In this document: piece by piece, positions 22,189 to 37,500 of the stretch
Position numbering within the stretch: the first letter of the stretch is position 1
Layout: every line of letters starts with the position of its first letter
Origin: Diphasiastrum complanatum
Lineage: Eukaryota; Streptophyta; Lycopodiopsida; Lycopodiales; Lycopodiaceae
Direction of reading: 5' to 3'
NCBI GenBank assembly: GCA_029204225.1
Contig: CM055104.1
Location: forward strand, 25,869,285-25,933,284
DNA length: 64,000 nt
Notes under the pieces: generated by a model
Databases searched by the model: none
Told to the model about the DNA's origin: nothing
What the model saw: the letters and a program-made list of their open reading frames with translations, nothing else
Program-made: the position numbers and the translations under genes

Positions 22189-24229
22189 TCACTTTTTAAT
22201 CATGCAATCGAGAGCTTGGATGATGCTTGTAATCCACCTGTAACATGGGAGTGTTAACAAAGTTGGGCATGTGGGACTCTTTCAGCATGATGCAATAACA
22301 ATTCTCTTCACAAACCACATTGCTAACAACTGAGCGACCACAAATCCAACAGACCATTTTTGCAAGAAAAGAAGGGCACGTGGGAAAGAAAAGTTAACAA
22401 CGCACCCATCAAGCCCAGGATCTTCTGGATAAAAAACTCTCTGCAGACCTGCTTGCCTAGCTGCAGCAGCCGATGTACTGCCTATGCATGCAGCAGCTCC
22501 ATCCCATCCTCTGTCTCCGGTCATTAGCTTAACCCATGCCCTGCGAGTTGAATAATGAAAAATTGATTTGGTGTAAAAGGAAAATGAAAACTGAAGTTTC
22601 CCCACGTTCTGCTGTAAGAGATTCTTTCTGAGTGGACCATGAGAACACTTTGGCAAACATTGTACTTAAGGCTTCAGACATAAATTGCATAGACAGAAAA
22701 TTTACATCATATAATTCTTTGTGTCTGCAACTTATGACTGAAACCTTTCCTTGCGGCACAATTTTATTGCCAGAGGGAGGTGGGGTCCCTCAAATTCTAC
22801 TGACAATTGAGTGAAATGCTTTTGAAAACAAGCTTTGAATATATCTCTTTATCAACCTTAAAATACACCCAAATTCGTTTCTCTTAAGATGGAGTGATTT
22901 CAATGGACAAAAGAAACTGGAGGGAGTCTTAACTTGACCGCAGTAGGAGAAGCAAAAGTAACCACAGGTACGGAAGCTGCTGCAACCACTGCAGCTCTAT
23001 CCAGTTCTTTTACAGAATCCTGACCGGTCACCATCCCACAGCATTAGATTGGCATGTAAAGGTATTTGGTCTTAATAGTTTAGCAAATAGGCATTTTGAG
23101 CGTTAATCAAAATATGAACAAGTAATAACTTCTAGAACTTGAAACTAAAAACAGTTTGGACCTTTTGGCGGCAAAATTGTACTATTTGAAAGATCATCCT
23201 GAAAGTGCACATTCAAATAGAGAATATACAGTGGAATAGGTGTTCAGACGTGTAACGTTGAACCCACGCACAGTTAAACCACTCTCTGCAGCCACAAACA
23301 CCCGTATGATTATAAAGAAGTGTGCAAAGTCTGTGATAAGTCTGATGAGAATACTGCACTCTATGAAAGTATAGGTTTAACAAGTCAAGTAGGTATGCAA
23401 GTCATAATCAGACCTTAGATGAATCATGAATGATTTCCAGGCCTCAAAGAAGCCAACCAAGTTGAGAGACCTACCCTCAGAGTATCATAGAGTAACAAGA
23501 AAGGCCAAACAGTGGAGCAAAGAATGAATTTTGCTTGGCAGTAGCAGTTAAGGCCAAAGGTATATATGGTCACGGAAGCTATTGCAGCTCCTTAAGCAAC
23601 TATTCAGCATTTATTAAGTTATTAGCACCTGTTTTCATCAGTGTTTGAGGAAAAGCTGCAAACACCCTTACTATGCAGAAACCTGCTTTCAAATATGATT
23701 AAAGGTTATAGTCAAACTTCAAAAAAAATTGAAAGAAATGAAGGTTCCTGATTAAAAGAAATGCTCTAAACACTATAAGATTCATTACAAATTGGATTGT
23801 ATAAGAAAAATACTAGACAGGCATTCATTTAACGTCGATAATGTAGACAATTTGATACATATCCTAATTAGGAAGTTTAGACCATATCAAGATTTCCTTG
23901 TGGGCCTTCAAAAATCCAAGCAAACAGTTGATCAAAATATCCATCACATCCAGAAGCATTTCTATTGTGAATGTTATATGACCTAAAAATTCATCGAAGT
24001 TTAAGGAATTGATGAAGAAACATTTTCTTAATCAACTATATGAACGCAACACTTTCAGAAAATGATCTCTCACAACTCCGAACTACCACCACCTGGAAAC
24101 GACGAGATTGAAAATTGACTAAACTCAGCTTACCAATTTCATTACTAGCTTTGATGGATGCTGGATACAGGACTGTCTCGCCATTTGAAGGGCCTCTGGG
24201 GAGCTCTTCTGCTAGACACTTGGCGTTTG
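22189..24229 (-). CDS. UROS: UROS exons 5-9 (C-terminal half)
   Basis: Exons 24229-24134, 23285-23230, 23019-22934, 22540-22406 and 22237-22189 are joined by introns of 848, 210, 393 and 168 bp. The last exon is only 49 nt and ends in AAG TGA. Exon 8 could be read through its donor (frame open to 22282), but splicing at GATGG|GTGCGT restores the family C-terminus GWxxSIxxAL, so read-through is not favoured. The acceptor of exon 5 is taken at the second AG (CCACAG|CAAACG) because it keeps the usual spacing after PSK. Confidence 0.9.
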
Positions 24230-25628
24230 CTGTGGCATTTTCTAGTAAACATTAGCATGTGAGATTTGCATCTCTTAGTCTACATCTACAATAGCAAAAT
24301 AAATGACCATATCACAAAACTTATGGTGGCAATACACAATATCACATGATAACAGTTACTGACACTGTAAAAGTATGCAGTTCAAAAGACATTACCGAAC
24401 TATACACTGTCATGTTACTTGTCAGTTCATTAGTCTAACTTGTCCATCTTTTCAATAATTAGCAATGGACTCCTCAAAAAAATGTTAGGTATGCAATTTC
24501 ACGTGATTCTGTCTTTTTTCCTTTGTACAACCAAGCAGAACACTGTACAGAGCTTCATATGCAACTAATCTTCAACTGCAGCTTATTCCGCACAAGCAAC
24601 TTCTAGATTTTCGTCCTGCAGCATGGCCACCACTGGGTCTACAGCATAAATAAAGTTCCTCTATAAAGAGAGATGATGGCCAGTGCTTATTCAAGCTGGG
24701 AAAAGTTGAATCAGCTCAGAGATACAAGGCCTTATGACGATGACCTCTATATCCTTCTCATGTCTTCTAAAAGGGACCCACTCCTACATTAGGTGGTACA
24801 TTCACAGGCTATATAGTCAGCAAGTTTGGATAGGCCCACCGGGGGTCAAATCAGACTTCTATTGCAAAAACTTCCTTGAGACAGTAGATACAAGGGGTCT
24901 ATTCTACCACATTACTTGGAAGTGGACTTGTCTCGCAGTCCCCTGACGCAGTTTTGGATGTTGTCACATTAGCTTCAACTATGTACATTGGGAGAGGCAG
25001 AGACAAAGAAGTACTCTTATCTTCTAATGCACTATTTTATGAGATCAGAAGGAGGTATCACTGTCTATTCGAAGACCCGACTTCACTCCTTGGCCTTGTT
25101 AGGACAAAGAAGAGTCACCTTGATGTTACGAGAGATAATTTGGCTTGAACAGGACATATAACAATCTCTTCAGTCTTGGGTTCTGGTGCAGTCTCATATC
25201 ACATCAATCTTTTCCAAATGATGAACATGGACGGAGGGCACAGTCTCAAAATGTCCCCACTAGGCATTGAGACCAACGATGTCGATGACAGCCACCACAG
25301 CCCTTGGCTCCACAAACCTCAAGCAGTACACACATACCACGCAGGCATATACCCCGCTAACACTACTATGACACTTTTTAGATGTGATGATAGATTTCTT
25401 TTGTGTTTTAAACGATTGACCACACATGGATCTAGTACTTCCTATTTCGTATGTCATTTTCACACGTATGTAGTCAGACAACTTGACGGACTCTTAAATA
25501 GACGACATACCTAGTTTTTATTTATGGTTTTGGAAACGCGTTGCTCTCCCTTGAACAACATATTGGATATGTATTTCAGTTATATATACCATATTGGCAC
25601 TAAAAAGACATCAACCAATCAGACGCGG

Positions 25629-25669
<41 letters not shown>

Positions 25670-28600
25670 TTCATGATAGCCCTGTCCGTCCGCCCTGCCT
25701 TGCCTTATGGCTCCTCGTGGGTCTGTCCCCCCTTGTGCCACAGCCCCTCTTCCTCCACGGCAGACCACCCGCTCCCCACTCCCCTCATCCCCCCCCCCCT
25801 CGACCCCCCTCGCTGCTGTCTACAGAACTGCCTGCAGACCTACCCCCCCCCCCCCCCCTTGCTGCCTACAGATCTACCCTTCCCCTCGCTGCCTATTGAC
25901 CTGTCTTCCCCCTCGCTGGAACACCCTTTTTCTTCCCCACTCCCATTCTCTTCCTCCTCTTCTTCTCTCTCTTCTGCTGCTCCTTCCTATCTTTCGCCTT
26001 CTTCTTCCTCTGCTTCTGCCTCTTCCTCGTCTTCATCGATCTCCAATCCTATCGATCTGGCCATCCCTACCGGCCTCCTTCCTACCCCTATTTCCCAAGA
26101 ACCCACAGCCCCTAAAGCACCCATTTACATCACCCATCCCATACACTCCCTCTAAATCAACCGAACTATTTTCCTCCTGGGAAGCTGACCAAATGAAAGC
26201 CGATTTCCAGCTTTCGAAACAGGAACTTACACAACTGAAAGGAATAGTGGTCTCCTTACTCAAGGAAAAGACTGTGTTGCAATCCAAAGTCACTTCATTG
26301 GAGCAGGTGATCAACACTAAGCAGGTTGCAGCCTCGGAATCGACCACCACCATGATACGAGAACTTGAGAATAAAATTGAGCAGCATAACGATTCATGGG
26401 CAACGGTCTTGAAGAAAGGCACCAAGCCTAGTGCCCCCATTTCCTCAATCATCTCAGCCACTATTTCAGAAAAGCGATCAAGGGAGCAAAAGACCCATAA
26501 CATTAGGGTTCGTGGGATACCGGATACACAGGATGCCATTGCCGAGGCTTTGAGATTTCTCGAGACCACTCTAGGACATGTGACAGATGGGCTAGATACA
26601 ACTTGGAGGACCACCAGAGATGCAGCTACACTGGTCCTTCGCTTCACATCCTTAGGCAGCCGCACAGAGGCTTTACGCTGCAGAGCCCAGCTACGTGGCA
26701 CTACCATATATATGGATGACGATCTTACCTACATCCAGGTTGAGGAGAGGCGCAAAGCCTTCCAGGTGGCTCGAGAGACTGGTAGACAGGTCATATATTG
26801 AGATGGTCATATACGGTTTGTTGCTGGCACCCCTAGCAGTTCACAAAGCTAGGAATTCGGGGCCCTCGGGATTGGGAGCATCCCGGGGCCCCATCCATAC
26901 CATCTTCAAATTGGGGTATGGAACTGTGATGGCATCCACTCATCTTCTACAGCAGGTGATTTGATTGACTTTATCACTGGTCGAGACCTACTGTTTTCAT
27001 GGAGACTCATGAGAGCCAGGTGCACGGTTTACCCACCTTCCCGGGATACAGTGGGATTCAGTATACAGATTTGAGACTAGATCAGCCAGTGGCCGTGGTT
27101 CGGGAGGAGTGGCTTGTCTATACAGAGAGTCCCTTCATCAGATGTTTGAGTTTGTCAGGCATGATGAGCATGCACGGTATATTTGGCTTCGTATCACAGG
27201 ACGAGCGATTGGTTTGGACAGGGATATCTTCATTGCTGCCTGCTATTTTCCTCCAGAGTCCTCCTCCTTTGTTGAGGGTGTTGGGTCACCTTATTTGGAC
27301 CTTTCAGTGGATATCATCAGATTTGCAAAGCGAGGACATATTTTCCTCACTGGGGATTTTAATGCCCGGACAGCTTCACGACAGACAGAGTTCCATGATG
27401 CTACAGATCAGATGCGAGTCCATGCGATAGTGACAGCTTGGAGATCACCAGGTTTTCTGATGATGGACCGGGACCTATTACTTCATATGGTGAGTACCTG
27501 TTACAGTTTGGTGAGGCACATGAGTTAGCCATTTATAATGGCCTGCCTCACTGGCCTGATTCTGGCAGCTATACTTGTCACCCTCACAGTGGCGGTCATA
27601 GTGTGGTTGATTACCTCATGGGGTCACCATCATCCATCCCTCTCATTCATAGATTCCATATCTCATACAAGCCGCCTTCCTCACCACATGTCTCCACACT
27701 GCTGCTACATGTCTCCACACCACATGTCTCCACACTTTCCCCTCTAAACCTCATAAACACAAACTAGGGCATCCCCAATCATCCCGACCTTTCCACCCAC
27801 CATGGTATGACGCGGAATGCCGATCCCTTCACCACTCTATCACACATGCTCGTTTCCACGCCCGCCATCTCCTCCGCTCCTCACGGCAATTGTACAATCG
27901 TACACTCTGTCACAAAAAACCTGCCTATGATGACTCCGAAGGTAACCGTCTTGTGAACCTCCTTCTCAAGTCCTCCTCTGGTGTCTTTTGGGGTGAGTTT
28001 ATCCCTCGTGCCCCAACCCCCTCTACTGGACGATTTACATATCTGGACCGACTATGCTACCCAACTTTACACTATACCCACTGATACGCCCATCTCCATC
28101 TCTCCTCGACCTTCAGACTTCACCTTTTTCACCCCTGACCTGGTTCGGGCAGCAATCAAAAAGCTGAAAACCCACCGCACCAGGGACATTGAAGACCTTG
28201 AATCTGAGCTATTGATTCACGCCTCCGATACTCTTTCCCCTACCCTATCCACTCTCCTTAACCATGCCGTTGTTGAGGGCTTCCCATCCTCTTGGTGCAC
28301 CAACATCAATCATCCTATCCATAAAAATGGTGATCCCATGGTACCTGGTAATTACCGCACTATTATGATTGGACATGTTCTCGCGAAGCTATATGGCGCC
28401 ATCCTCCAGTCTGCAGTTAGCTCAGAGGCAGAGTCCAGGAGATTACATGCTTTGGGTCAGGCAGGGTTCCGTGCTCATTATTCCACTACAAATCACATAT
28501 TCACACTTCGAACCCTCATTGAGGAAGCTAGACACAGGAGAGAAAAGGTTTACTGTTGTTTTGTGGACTTCAGGAAAGCCTTTGATTCTGTCCCATGCTC

Positions 28601-31600
28601 CTTACTCATCCAAAGACTCCGAGACTTGGGTTTCTCTACAGATATTATCCTAGCTGTCATGGCTCTCTGTGAGAGGGTTTTGGGTTGCTTCCGTCATGGT
28701 AGTGGCATCTCTGAGCAGATCTGGAGTACTATTGGGGTTAAGCAGGGATGCTCTCTCTCACCAGTTCTCCTTGGATTATGTATTGACGAGCTAGAGCAGG
28801 TCATCTCTCAGTGTGGTGGGGACGGTTGTCGGCTTGGGGACATTCTGATTGCCATCTTTCTCTATGCGGATGATGTGAACTAGTCTCCCATACCAGAGAG
28901 GGATTACAGAGACAGTTGGACTGTGTACACACCTTTTGTACTCAATGGGGTTTAGGGGTGAACCTCTCGAAGACCAAAGTTATGGTCTTCAATACCTCTC
29001 TGGCCTTCATGCAGCGCCAGGAGCTTACCTTTGACGGACAGCCCCTAGAGGTGGTCTTTTCATACACTTACCTGGGTGTGCTCTTCTCTGGTCCTACCTT
29101 AAGTATGAGACAGGCGGCTACTTCTAGACTTGGGAAGGGCCACTCTTCCCTAGTCCAGCTGGAGAGATTCTGCTTCCATAAGTCTATTCGAGATGCCCCG
29201 AGTAAGTGCAGACTGTTTGACACCATTGTCACCCCCTCACAATTGTATGCGGCAGAGATATGGTGTACAGGACTATCATCTTCACATTGGTCCAGCATTT
29301 CATGCCTACAGACCACCATGTTAGCTCGCATGATTCGAGCGAAGTCCTCGGTTCCACATGAGATCATCCTTGCGGAGTTTGCCACCCCCCCAATTCAGAT
29401 TGAGGCAGCCTTCCAGCTCGTCACGTACATCCAGAGAGCTCAAGCACTTCCTGATATAGAGCAACGGTATACGCGGATTGCACTCATGTCCTCTCATCAC
29501 CTTCAGACTCAGGGATACAGGCTATCATGGTTCTCTCAGGCATCACACTTCCTCATGGAAGTATTTGGTATCACTATCACTGATCTCCCTTTGGGTACAC
29601 ACCAGTACATTAGACGCTATTTATACAGAGCATATCTCGACCGTACTTGGCGACATCAGCTGGGGGTTAAGCCTGACTACTACCGGACTCACTTTCTAGA
29701 GCAGGATGCCACTGGTCTTCCAGTCTTACCTCGCTAATTGTCCTCTGGGCTATCACACGCTCTCCGTTTCACTTTGGGACAGTTTAGAGTCTCCTCCCGT
29801 CAGCTGGCTATTGAGACAGGTAGATTCCAGGGTACACCACATAGACTATGCCTGCTATGTCCCCTTCATGAGATAGAGTCCGAGGAGCATTTCATCTTCA
29901 GATGCCCCATATATTATGAGATTAGAGGGAGATATCACTGTCTATTCCGTGACATGCCTACTACACTCAGAGCACTGATTGGCTATGAGGACTCTCGTTG
30001 TGTCGCACTTATGCTACGAGAGATGGTCTTGCTGCGCCAGGATATGTACCAGTCAGCTAACCAGCCACATACTAGCTCTCAGGCTCAGATTACATCCTTC
30101 TTCACCAAGAGACGGACACGGTCTGATGACGATGACGATGACATACCACCTCACCGATGTCAGAGACAGTGTATCACTCATAGTCATGCTGCAGTTCACA
30201 CTTCACGCCATGTTACGAGAGCACACAGTTTTCACCCTCCTAGACGACGTCAGCGACGGTCCATGTTACCTCATGTTGCAGCTTGTATCACATCTTTCTT
30301 CAGCAGTAGCACTACATGATATTACTCTACTCCTGGCAGCTATATGGACAGTTGGCAATTTTTAGTTTATAGTTATGTTGTTCATTTCTCTTTTATGCAT
30401 AGGTTTTTCTTGGAGACGTCAATATACGCTCCCATGGTTTCATATACTTGACATGTACTCCATTTGGTCTTATATGCCTTTTGGCATGGAAAAGACATTA
30501 ATTATCCGTTTCACTTCCCTAGAGAGTCGCCGAGATGCTTTGTCGTGCAAAGCTAAGCTACGTGGTACCCCCATCTACATGGATGACAACCTCACATATA
30601 TCCAGGTAGAGGAGAGGCGTAAGGCCTTTCAGGAAGCCCGTGAGTCTGGCAGACGAGTCATTTATTGAGCTGGACGAGTGCGCTTTCTTGATAGCGCTCC
30701 TAGCAGCTCCCATTGCTAGGGATTTGGGGTGCCCGGGGTACAGCAGGGGACCTTGTTGATTTTATTACAGGCAGAGATATATTATTCTTCATGGAGACAC
30801 ACAAGAGCCCGGAGCGAGGACTTCCTTCTTTTCCTGGATATAGATGGGACTCAATATTCCGACGAGAGCCTAAATCTGCGAGTGGCCAAGGTTCAGGTGG
30901 GATCACCTGCCTGTACAGAGAGACTCTCCATTCGAGTATTGACTTCATCCGAAATGACGAGTAGGCCTGCTACATATGGACTCGCATCGTGGGTCAGGAT
31001 ATTGGTTTGGATAGAGATCTTTTTATTGCAGCATGTTACTTTCCACCAGAGTCCTCGTCTTTTGCTGAGGGTATTGGATCTCCATATCAGGACCTCTCAC
31101 TAGATATTATCAGATTCTCAAAGCAGGGGCATATTCTCCTCACAGGGGATTTTAATGCCTGGACATCTTCGAGACACCCCTTGACAGTGATATGCTTGGA
31201 GTTACCAGGACCTCCGCAGACAGTTTGGGACCTACTACTTCCTATGGTGAGCATTTACTGCAATTTGAAGAGGCACATGAGCTAGCCAATTATAATGGCT
31301 TACCCTGCTGGCCACATTCAGACCGTTATACATGCCACCCTCACAATGGAGGACATAGTGTCGTTGACTATCTCATGGGGTCACCATCCTTTGTACCCAT
31401 AGTCTCTGACTTCCACGTTTCCCCCCCCCACCCTTTCTGATCACTCATTTCTCTCCTTCGATATCCGCCACCTTCCACCCACTGATTCATCTACACTACC
31501 CATGCTTACCCGAGCACTCACGTACACATTTGATCCCATTTACATGCCATTGTACCGGCAGTCCTTGGCTTCACTTTTACACTCCTTTCCTCATCATAGT

Positions 31601-34454
31601 CCAGTTGACACCCGGGTTGCTTTTCTCACCACCTCTCTCCACACCGCTGCATCACTAACCCTCCCCACAAAAGCCCATTCCAAAAAGACTCGACGCACAC
31701 CTCGACCATTGCACCCTCCATTGTACGATACCGAATGTCGTTCTCTTCATTAGTTGGTAACCTATTCACGTATCCATGCTCCACATCTGCTTCGATCTTC
31801 CCGATGCTCCTACCATCATGTTCTCCGCCGTAAGAAGCGTTCCTATGATGATTCTGAAGGGAAACGTTTTATTGACCTTCTTTTTAGTTCTTCTTCGGGC
31901 GCTTTTTGGCGTGAGTTCACTCCTTGCTCTCCACCACCTCTCCTGGAGGACCTCCGCATTTGGACTGATTAGGCTACTAGCTTGTATACCGTCCCTACCG
32001 ACTCACCTATCTCTATATCTCCACGACCATCTAAGTTCTCCTTCTTCACATCTGACATGGTACTTGCAGCCATTAAGAAGATGAAGACCCACAAGGCCAG
32101 GGATATTGAAGACCTTGAGTTTGAACTCCTTTTCCATGCCTCTGACTTACTCACTCCCACTATAGCCACCCTTCTTAATTCCGCAGTTGTTTCCGGTTTC
32201 TCATCATCCTGGTGCACTAACATTATCCACCCCATCCATAAGAATGGTAACCCCATGATTCCGAGTAACTACCGTGCCATCATGATTGGGCATGTCCTGG
32301 CGAAACTATATGGTACTATACTTCAGTCTGTTGTGAGCTCAGAGGCGGAGACTAGGAGACTACATGCTATGGGTCAGGCAGGTTTTCGAGCCCATTATTC
32401 TACTGCAGATCACATCTTCACATTGCGGGCCTTGATTGAGGAGGCTAAGCACAGGAGAGAGAGGGTTTATTGTTGTTTTGTGGACTTTAGGAAAGCCTTT
32501 GATTTTGTTCCTCGCTCATTGCTCATCCAGAGACTCCGGGACCTCGGCTTCTCCACCGACATCGTTCTTGTTGTGATGGCATGAGCGTGTCCTGGGATGT
32601 TTCCGGCATAGCAGTGGCATATCCGATCACATTTGGAGCACTATTGGGTGAAGCAGGGTTGCTCCCTCTCACTAGTCCTCTTTGGTGGCTTGTATATTGA
32701 TGAGTTGGAGAGAGTCATTACACAGTGTGGTGGTGCTGGTTGTAGGCTTGGGGACATCTTGATTGCTATCCTCCTTTATGCCGATGATGAGGTATTGGTC
32801 TCACCGACCAGAGAGGGTCTACATCGATAGTTGGATTGCTTGCATGAGTTTTGCACCAAATGGGACCTAGGGGTGAACATTGGGAAGACCAAGGTTATGG
32901 TCTTCAACACTTCTCGAGCATTCATGCAGCGACAGGAGCTTACTTTAGGTGGACAGGTTCTAGAGGTGGTCCCTTCCTACACATACCTGGGGATCCTTTT
33001 CTCAGGTCCTACTTTTAGCATGAGGCAGGTCGCTACAACTCGACTAGGGAAGGGACATGCCACCCTTGTTCAGCTAGAGCGATTTTGTTTCCGGAAGTCC
33101 ATCCAGGATGCTCGCAATAAGTGTCACCTCTTTGATACCAGTGTCACCCCCACGGCTCTATATGCGGCAGAGGCATGGTGTACAAGTCTCCCCTCTTCAC
33201 ACTGGGCCAGTCTTTCACGATTATAGACCACGATGCTAGCTCGGTTTATTCGAGCGAAGCCTTCTGTTTCACATGAGATTCTCCTGGCCGAGTTTGCAGT
33301 TCCACCTATATAGATAGAGGCAGCTCTTCAGCTCATTACCTATATATAGAGGATAGAGGCATTACTAGAGATAGACAGACGATACATGCAGATTGCACTA
33401 TCCTCCTCACAGCGTCTTCATGATCAGGGCTACATGTTATCATGGTTCTCTCAGGCATCTCACCTCCTACTTGAGTCATTTGGTATCTCCATCACAGAGC
33501 TTCGCTCAGACACCCATTAGTATATCGGACGATTCCTCTATCGCGCATATCTAGAGCGTAACCAGTTAGGGGTTAAGCCAGCTTTCTACTAGACCCATTT
33601 CTTGGAGTTGGATGCATCAGAGACCCGGTCATGCCACGCTACTTGGATTCGGGACTATCACATTGCCTCAGATTCACACTAGGAAAGCTCAGGGTGTCTT
33701 CTCATCAACTAGCTATTGAGACTGGGAGGTTCCATGGTATTCCTAGAGAGGAGCGGATTTGCTAGTTATGATCTCTAGGTGAGGTGGAGTCTGAGGAGCA
33801 CTTTATCTTTAGATGCCCTGTATACAATGAGATCAAAGGGCGATCTCATTGCATGTTTCGAGACATGCCTACCACTCTATGCTCTCTCATAGCCTATGAG
33901 GACCCACGATGTTCATACTACGGAGAGATTTAAACGGGACACCCCAGCATTTTACCTCATAGCCATTGATTACTTCATTCTTTACTAGGCGGAGATCACG
34001 TGATTTAGTTCCTGAGGATGACGATTATGATGACGACAAGGATGATAGCCACTCACATGCTCATCGAGATCAAAGACAGTGTACTTCCCACCATCGCGTT
34101 ACTACCAAGATCACCAGACATCCTACGCAGAGACATACTACTACACATGCTCATGTTCACAGACGACGCCGGCAGGCTCCAGTGCTTTCTAATGTTGTGG
34201 CTCGCATTACATCTTTTTACAACATCAGCACAGCAGTAGCAGCAGCACAGTCTTGACATCTTGACATAGATACATATGATTATTATGCACACACACTCTC
34301 GAATACGTGTCTATTTTAGTTTGTACTAGATGTTTTCTTTATTACAGTTTTGGAGACGTTTTATACGCTCCCATGGTTACCACATACTTGACATGTACGT
34401 CATTAGTCTTATATGCCTTTTGGCATGGAAAAAGACATTGATAAAGCTTTCTTT

Positions 34455-34522
<68 letters not shown>

Positions 34523-37500
34523 ATTGGACTGGGAGATGGGAATATCTCACTTATACATTGTTGGAATGACCTCGATGGCCATCCTATTTTATAAGGATTT
34601 TTGGCATTGAATGGTTCATTGAGAGAACTATCTAATTTAGGCAACAGTCGCTTCATCTCATCCTACAACAGCATAATAGGATAGTGTAATTGTGTCTTAT
34701 GCCTAGATCAAGTGGACTCAATCACTTTATTGTCTTGCACATATAGCTCATGTTGCATGTACTTACATTCATGATGCATGAAAACTTGATAATTAGCTCC
34801 ATAGCTCCAAATTTGAAGAACTTATTGATTTAATTGTTTGCCTGTGTCTGGTCCAAATATATCTTGCCGTCTTTCCAAAGTTTATCTCATTCCACGTCTA
34901 TGGCTCACACCTAAAGCCAATTTGTCGATGCACAAATGATCATGCCTCTTTCAATCAATAGGTCTTGTTAACTTTCAATGGAGCGTTTACTAGCATGTGG
35001 TTTGTTGGAATTTGAAACTCCAGAAGCTACCATTTCTAGCCTCAAGCTCGTGGGACCCACTATCATACACTATGTTTTGAAGTTTGATGTTCAGCGAAAA
35101 TCGATCTCGGCCCTTAGAGCCTAAGGTAGTGGGTTAAGTGCTCACAATCATCAAATTTTTCCATGATCGGATTTCATAGTTGCTGTACTGAATAAAAAAT
35201 AATCTGTAGCATAAAGTAAGAAAACAGTTGATCTATTAGGTATATCCCAAAACAATCTATATAATAACTAATAATTCTTCCATTTTGTGACAAAGCGTCA
35301 ATACCTATGTATATCTATTTGTGAAATTAGAATATATCCAATTTCACAAATTTCAATACCACAGCGAATATCATGTTCAAATTCTCTGGATAAAAATATT
35401 CCTTGATCTGTCTTTTGGGCTTTTCCTTTTGTCCTTGTTTCAGCCCACCAAAGTGAGGTTTCCTTCTCTAGATTGAGCATGAAAAACACTAGCTTGGCCT
35501 TCTTTGAGTGGTCATCATCTTCAAAATCACAAATCTATATTCCAACCATAGATGCACAGCGTTTCTAAAAACATGTTCAGAAACGCGTTTCTGGTTTGGG
35601 AATGTGTTTCTCAGAAACGTTTTTTTTTTAATTTTATTTTTTTGATTTTTGTGGGCAATATGGGTATCAAATTAAAGCTCTAATCAAGGGCATTGCATTT
35701 ATGTAGGTTGCCGAGTGTTTCGGTTACAGTGTGGTCCAGTTTAGGTGCAGCAATCCTTGTTGGATTTTGTCAATCCCTATGAATTTTTAAAGACCTGTTT
35801 CTGATTTTTTTCCAGCGATTCTGGATCCAGAAACGCATTTCTAGAAACGTTTTTCTCCAGAAACGCGTTTCTGGGCAACTATGATTCCAACTATGTAGGT
35901 GTAGAAGTTATACTAAGCACTATTCACAATGCACATCAACCACTGGGCAAACCAAAACTCAACGGAAAAGTATAAAATGCTGAATGTTTAAGTAGCTTGA
36001 AACCAAAAAAAGCACCTTTGGAGGGTGTGAAGCAGACATCCAGGCTACCATTTTGTTCAGCCTGCTCAAATACCTCTCTTGTCCCACTGCCAACAACTGC
36101 AATTTTTACCTTTGGATGGCCTGCAGTTCTGAGCAGTAAAAGTGCAAAAAGATAAATGATTTCGAATTTGTTTGTTGCATTCACTTTGACGATAACAGCC
36201 ACAAGTTTCTATTGACATAAGCATCTGCTAATATACATATGCATCTTATCTTTGCCTTACTACAGCAACACATAAGAAAAGGTGTGCAAATTTTAGCATC
36301 AAGTTACTTACCATGAAAAAGTTTTAGCACAGTCCTTGACACTTAATGTAGAATACAAGTAAACATCCATACTCATGTTATCAGCAGTGCAAGAACACTC
36401 AACATACATTCATAGATATATTTGTGCTTGTAATTAACAGAGCAATAAACTAGCATGTATCATTTTTCGTGAGGTGCAGGTTAGACTCAGCAATGATGGT
36501 AGTCCTAGAGAGCAAAGCTAGCTCAAATTTTTAATTCCTCTTGAAGCATAAAAAATTATTCTGAGACGGAAATCGAACTTAAAGTTCATTTTTTTTGGAA
36601 AGTAAAACTTTGTGGTACAACAATTGTTCCATAATGATCTTGTGGCTGCTCTCAAAGCTCATTTCCAGAAAGCAATAATGTTAACTTGAACAGTCATCAG
36701 ATTTAGCTATAAGTGCCTCCCCACAAGCCTACTTCAGCACATTTTGTTGAGTCTACAAAAATAATCCTTTGAGATACAGTCCCCATTGTTGCATCCAAGT
36801 AGGTACGTTGTTTATTTCTGAACTATATGGGCTCTCTATCTGTGATGGGTGTTGATTAGACAGAACTTCAGATAACCATAGCTTTTAGTGGTGTTAAAAT
36901 ACAATTCCACAAGGTGTGCAAAGTGCTCAGATAAATGATTGGGTGGATGACAATTTGGCTTCAGCAAATGAACGATCTAAAAAAATCTCTAGAATGACGA
37001 GGCAAGAGGACTGCGCAAATCTATTAATTCAATTAATGACCGCCTCTAGATAATATGCCATCAGAGTGTACCAGCACCATGTACACACGGGAGATGGCAT
37101 TCCAAGTAACCAAATCCTCTTAACTTTCTAGAATTGAACATATCACATCAAATATGCACATATTCTGATTTCTGAATAACAACATTAAGATATATCCTAA
37201 CTGCATGTTCTTATTTCAGCATTTAATTGGCATCCAGCAGGAAGGAATTTTTCAGCTTTCAAGTACAGAGGATCTGAAGTGAATCTGAAATTAAGTGGCA
37301 AGAGTAAAGTATATCTTACTTCCAACCTTGAAGAAATACGGATGCTGCTTCTGGTGAAGTCACCGCAATCCAATGGAACTTGTTTTCTGAAAATGATATA
37401 AAAGGAAAGTCACACTCATCAAATTTCAGTGCAGCCTATCATAAGATGGGCAAGAAAACAACCTTTCCCAAGCAGGTTATAGTGGCATGGTCACATCTTC

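Larger units (their letters stand above)
25670..30497 (+). mobile_element. LINE copy B, near full length
   Basis: A non-LTR retrotransposon with a C-rich, pyrimidine-dominated 5' region (25740-26010), ORF1, an endonuclease-reverse transcriptase ORF2 and a tail ending near GGCATGGAAAAGACAT. Copy C follows at once with no spacer. There is no clear poly(A) tail. The whole element lies in UROS intron 4 in antisense orientation. Confidence 0.85.

Noticed and set aside
22282-22656. Minus-strand ORF of 124 codons taken as a whole gene
   Set aside because: Only 22406-22540 is coding (UROS exon 8); the rest is intron read-through. Splicing to 22237 restores the family C-terminus.
25707-26150. Proline/serine-rich protein, possibly cell-wall related
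   Set aside because: The stretch is the C-rich 5' region of a LINE and continues in frame into its ORF1.
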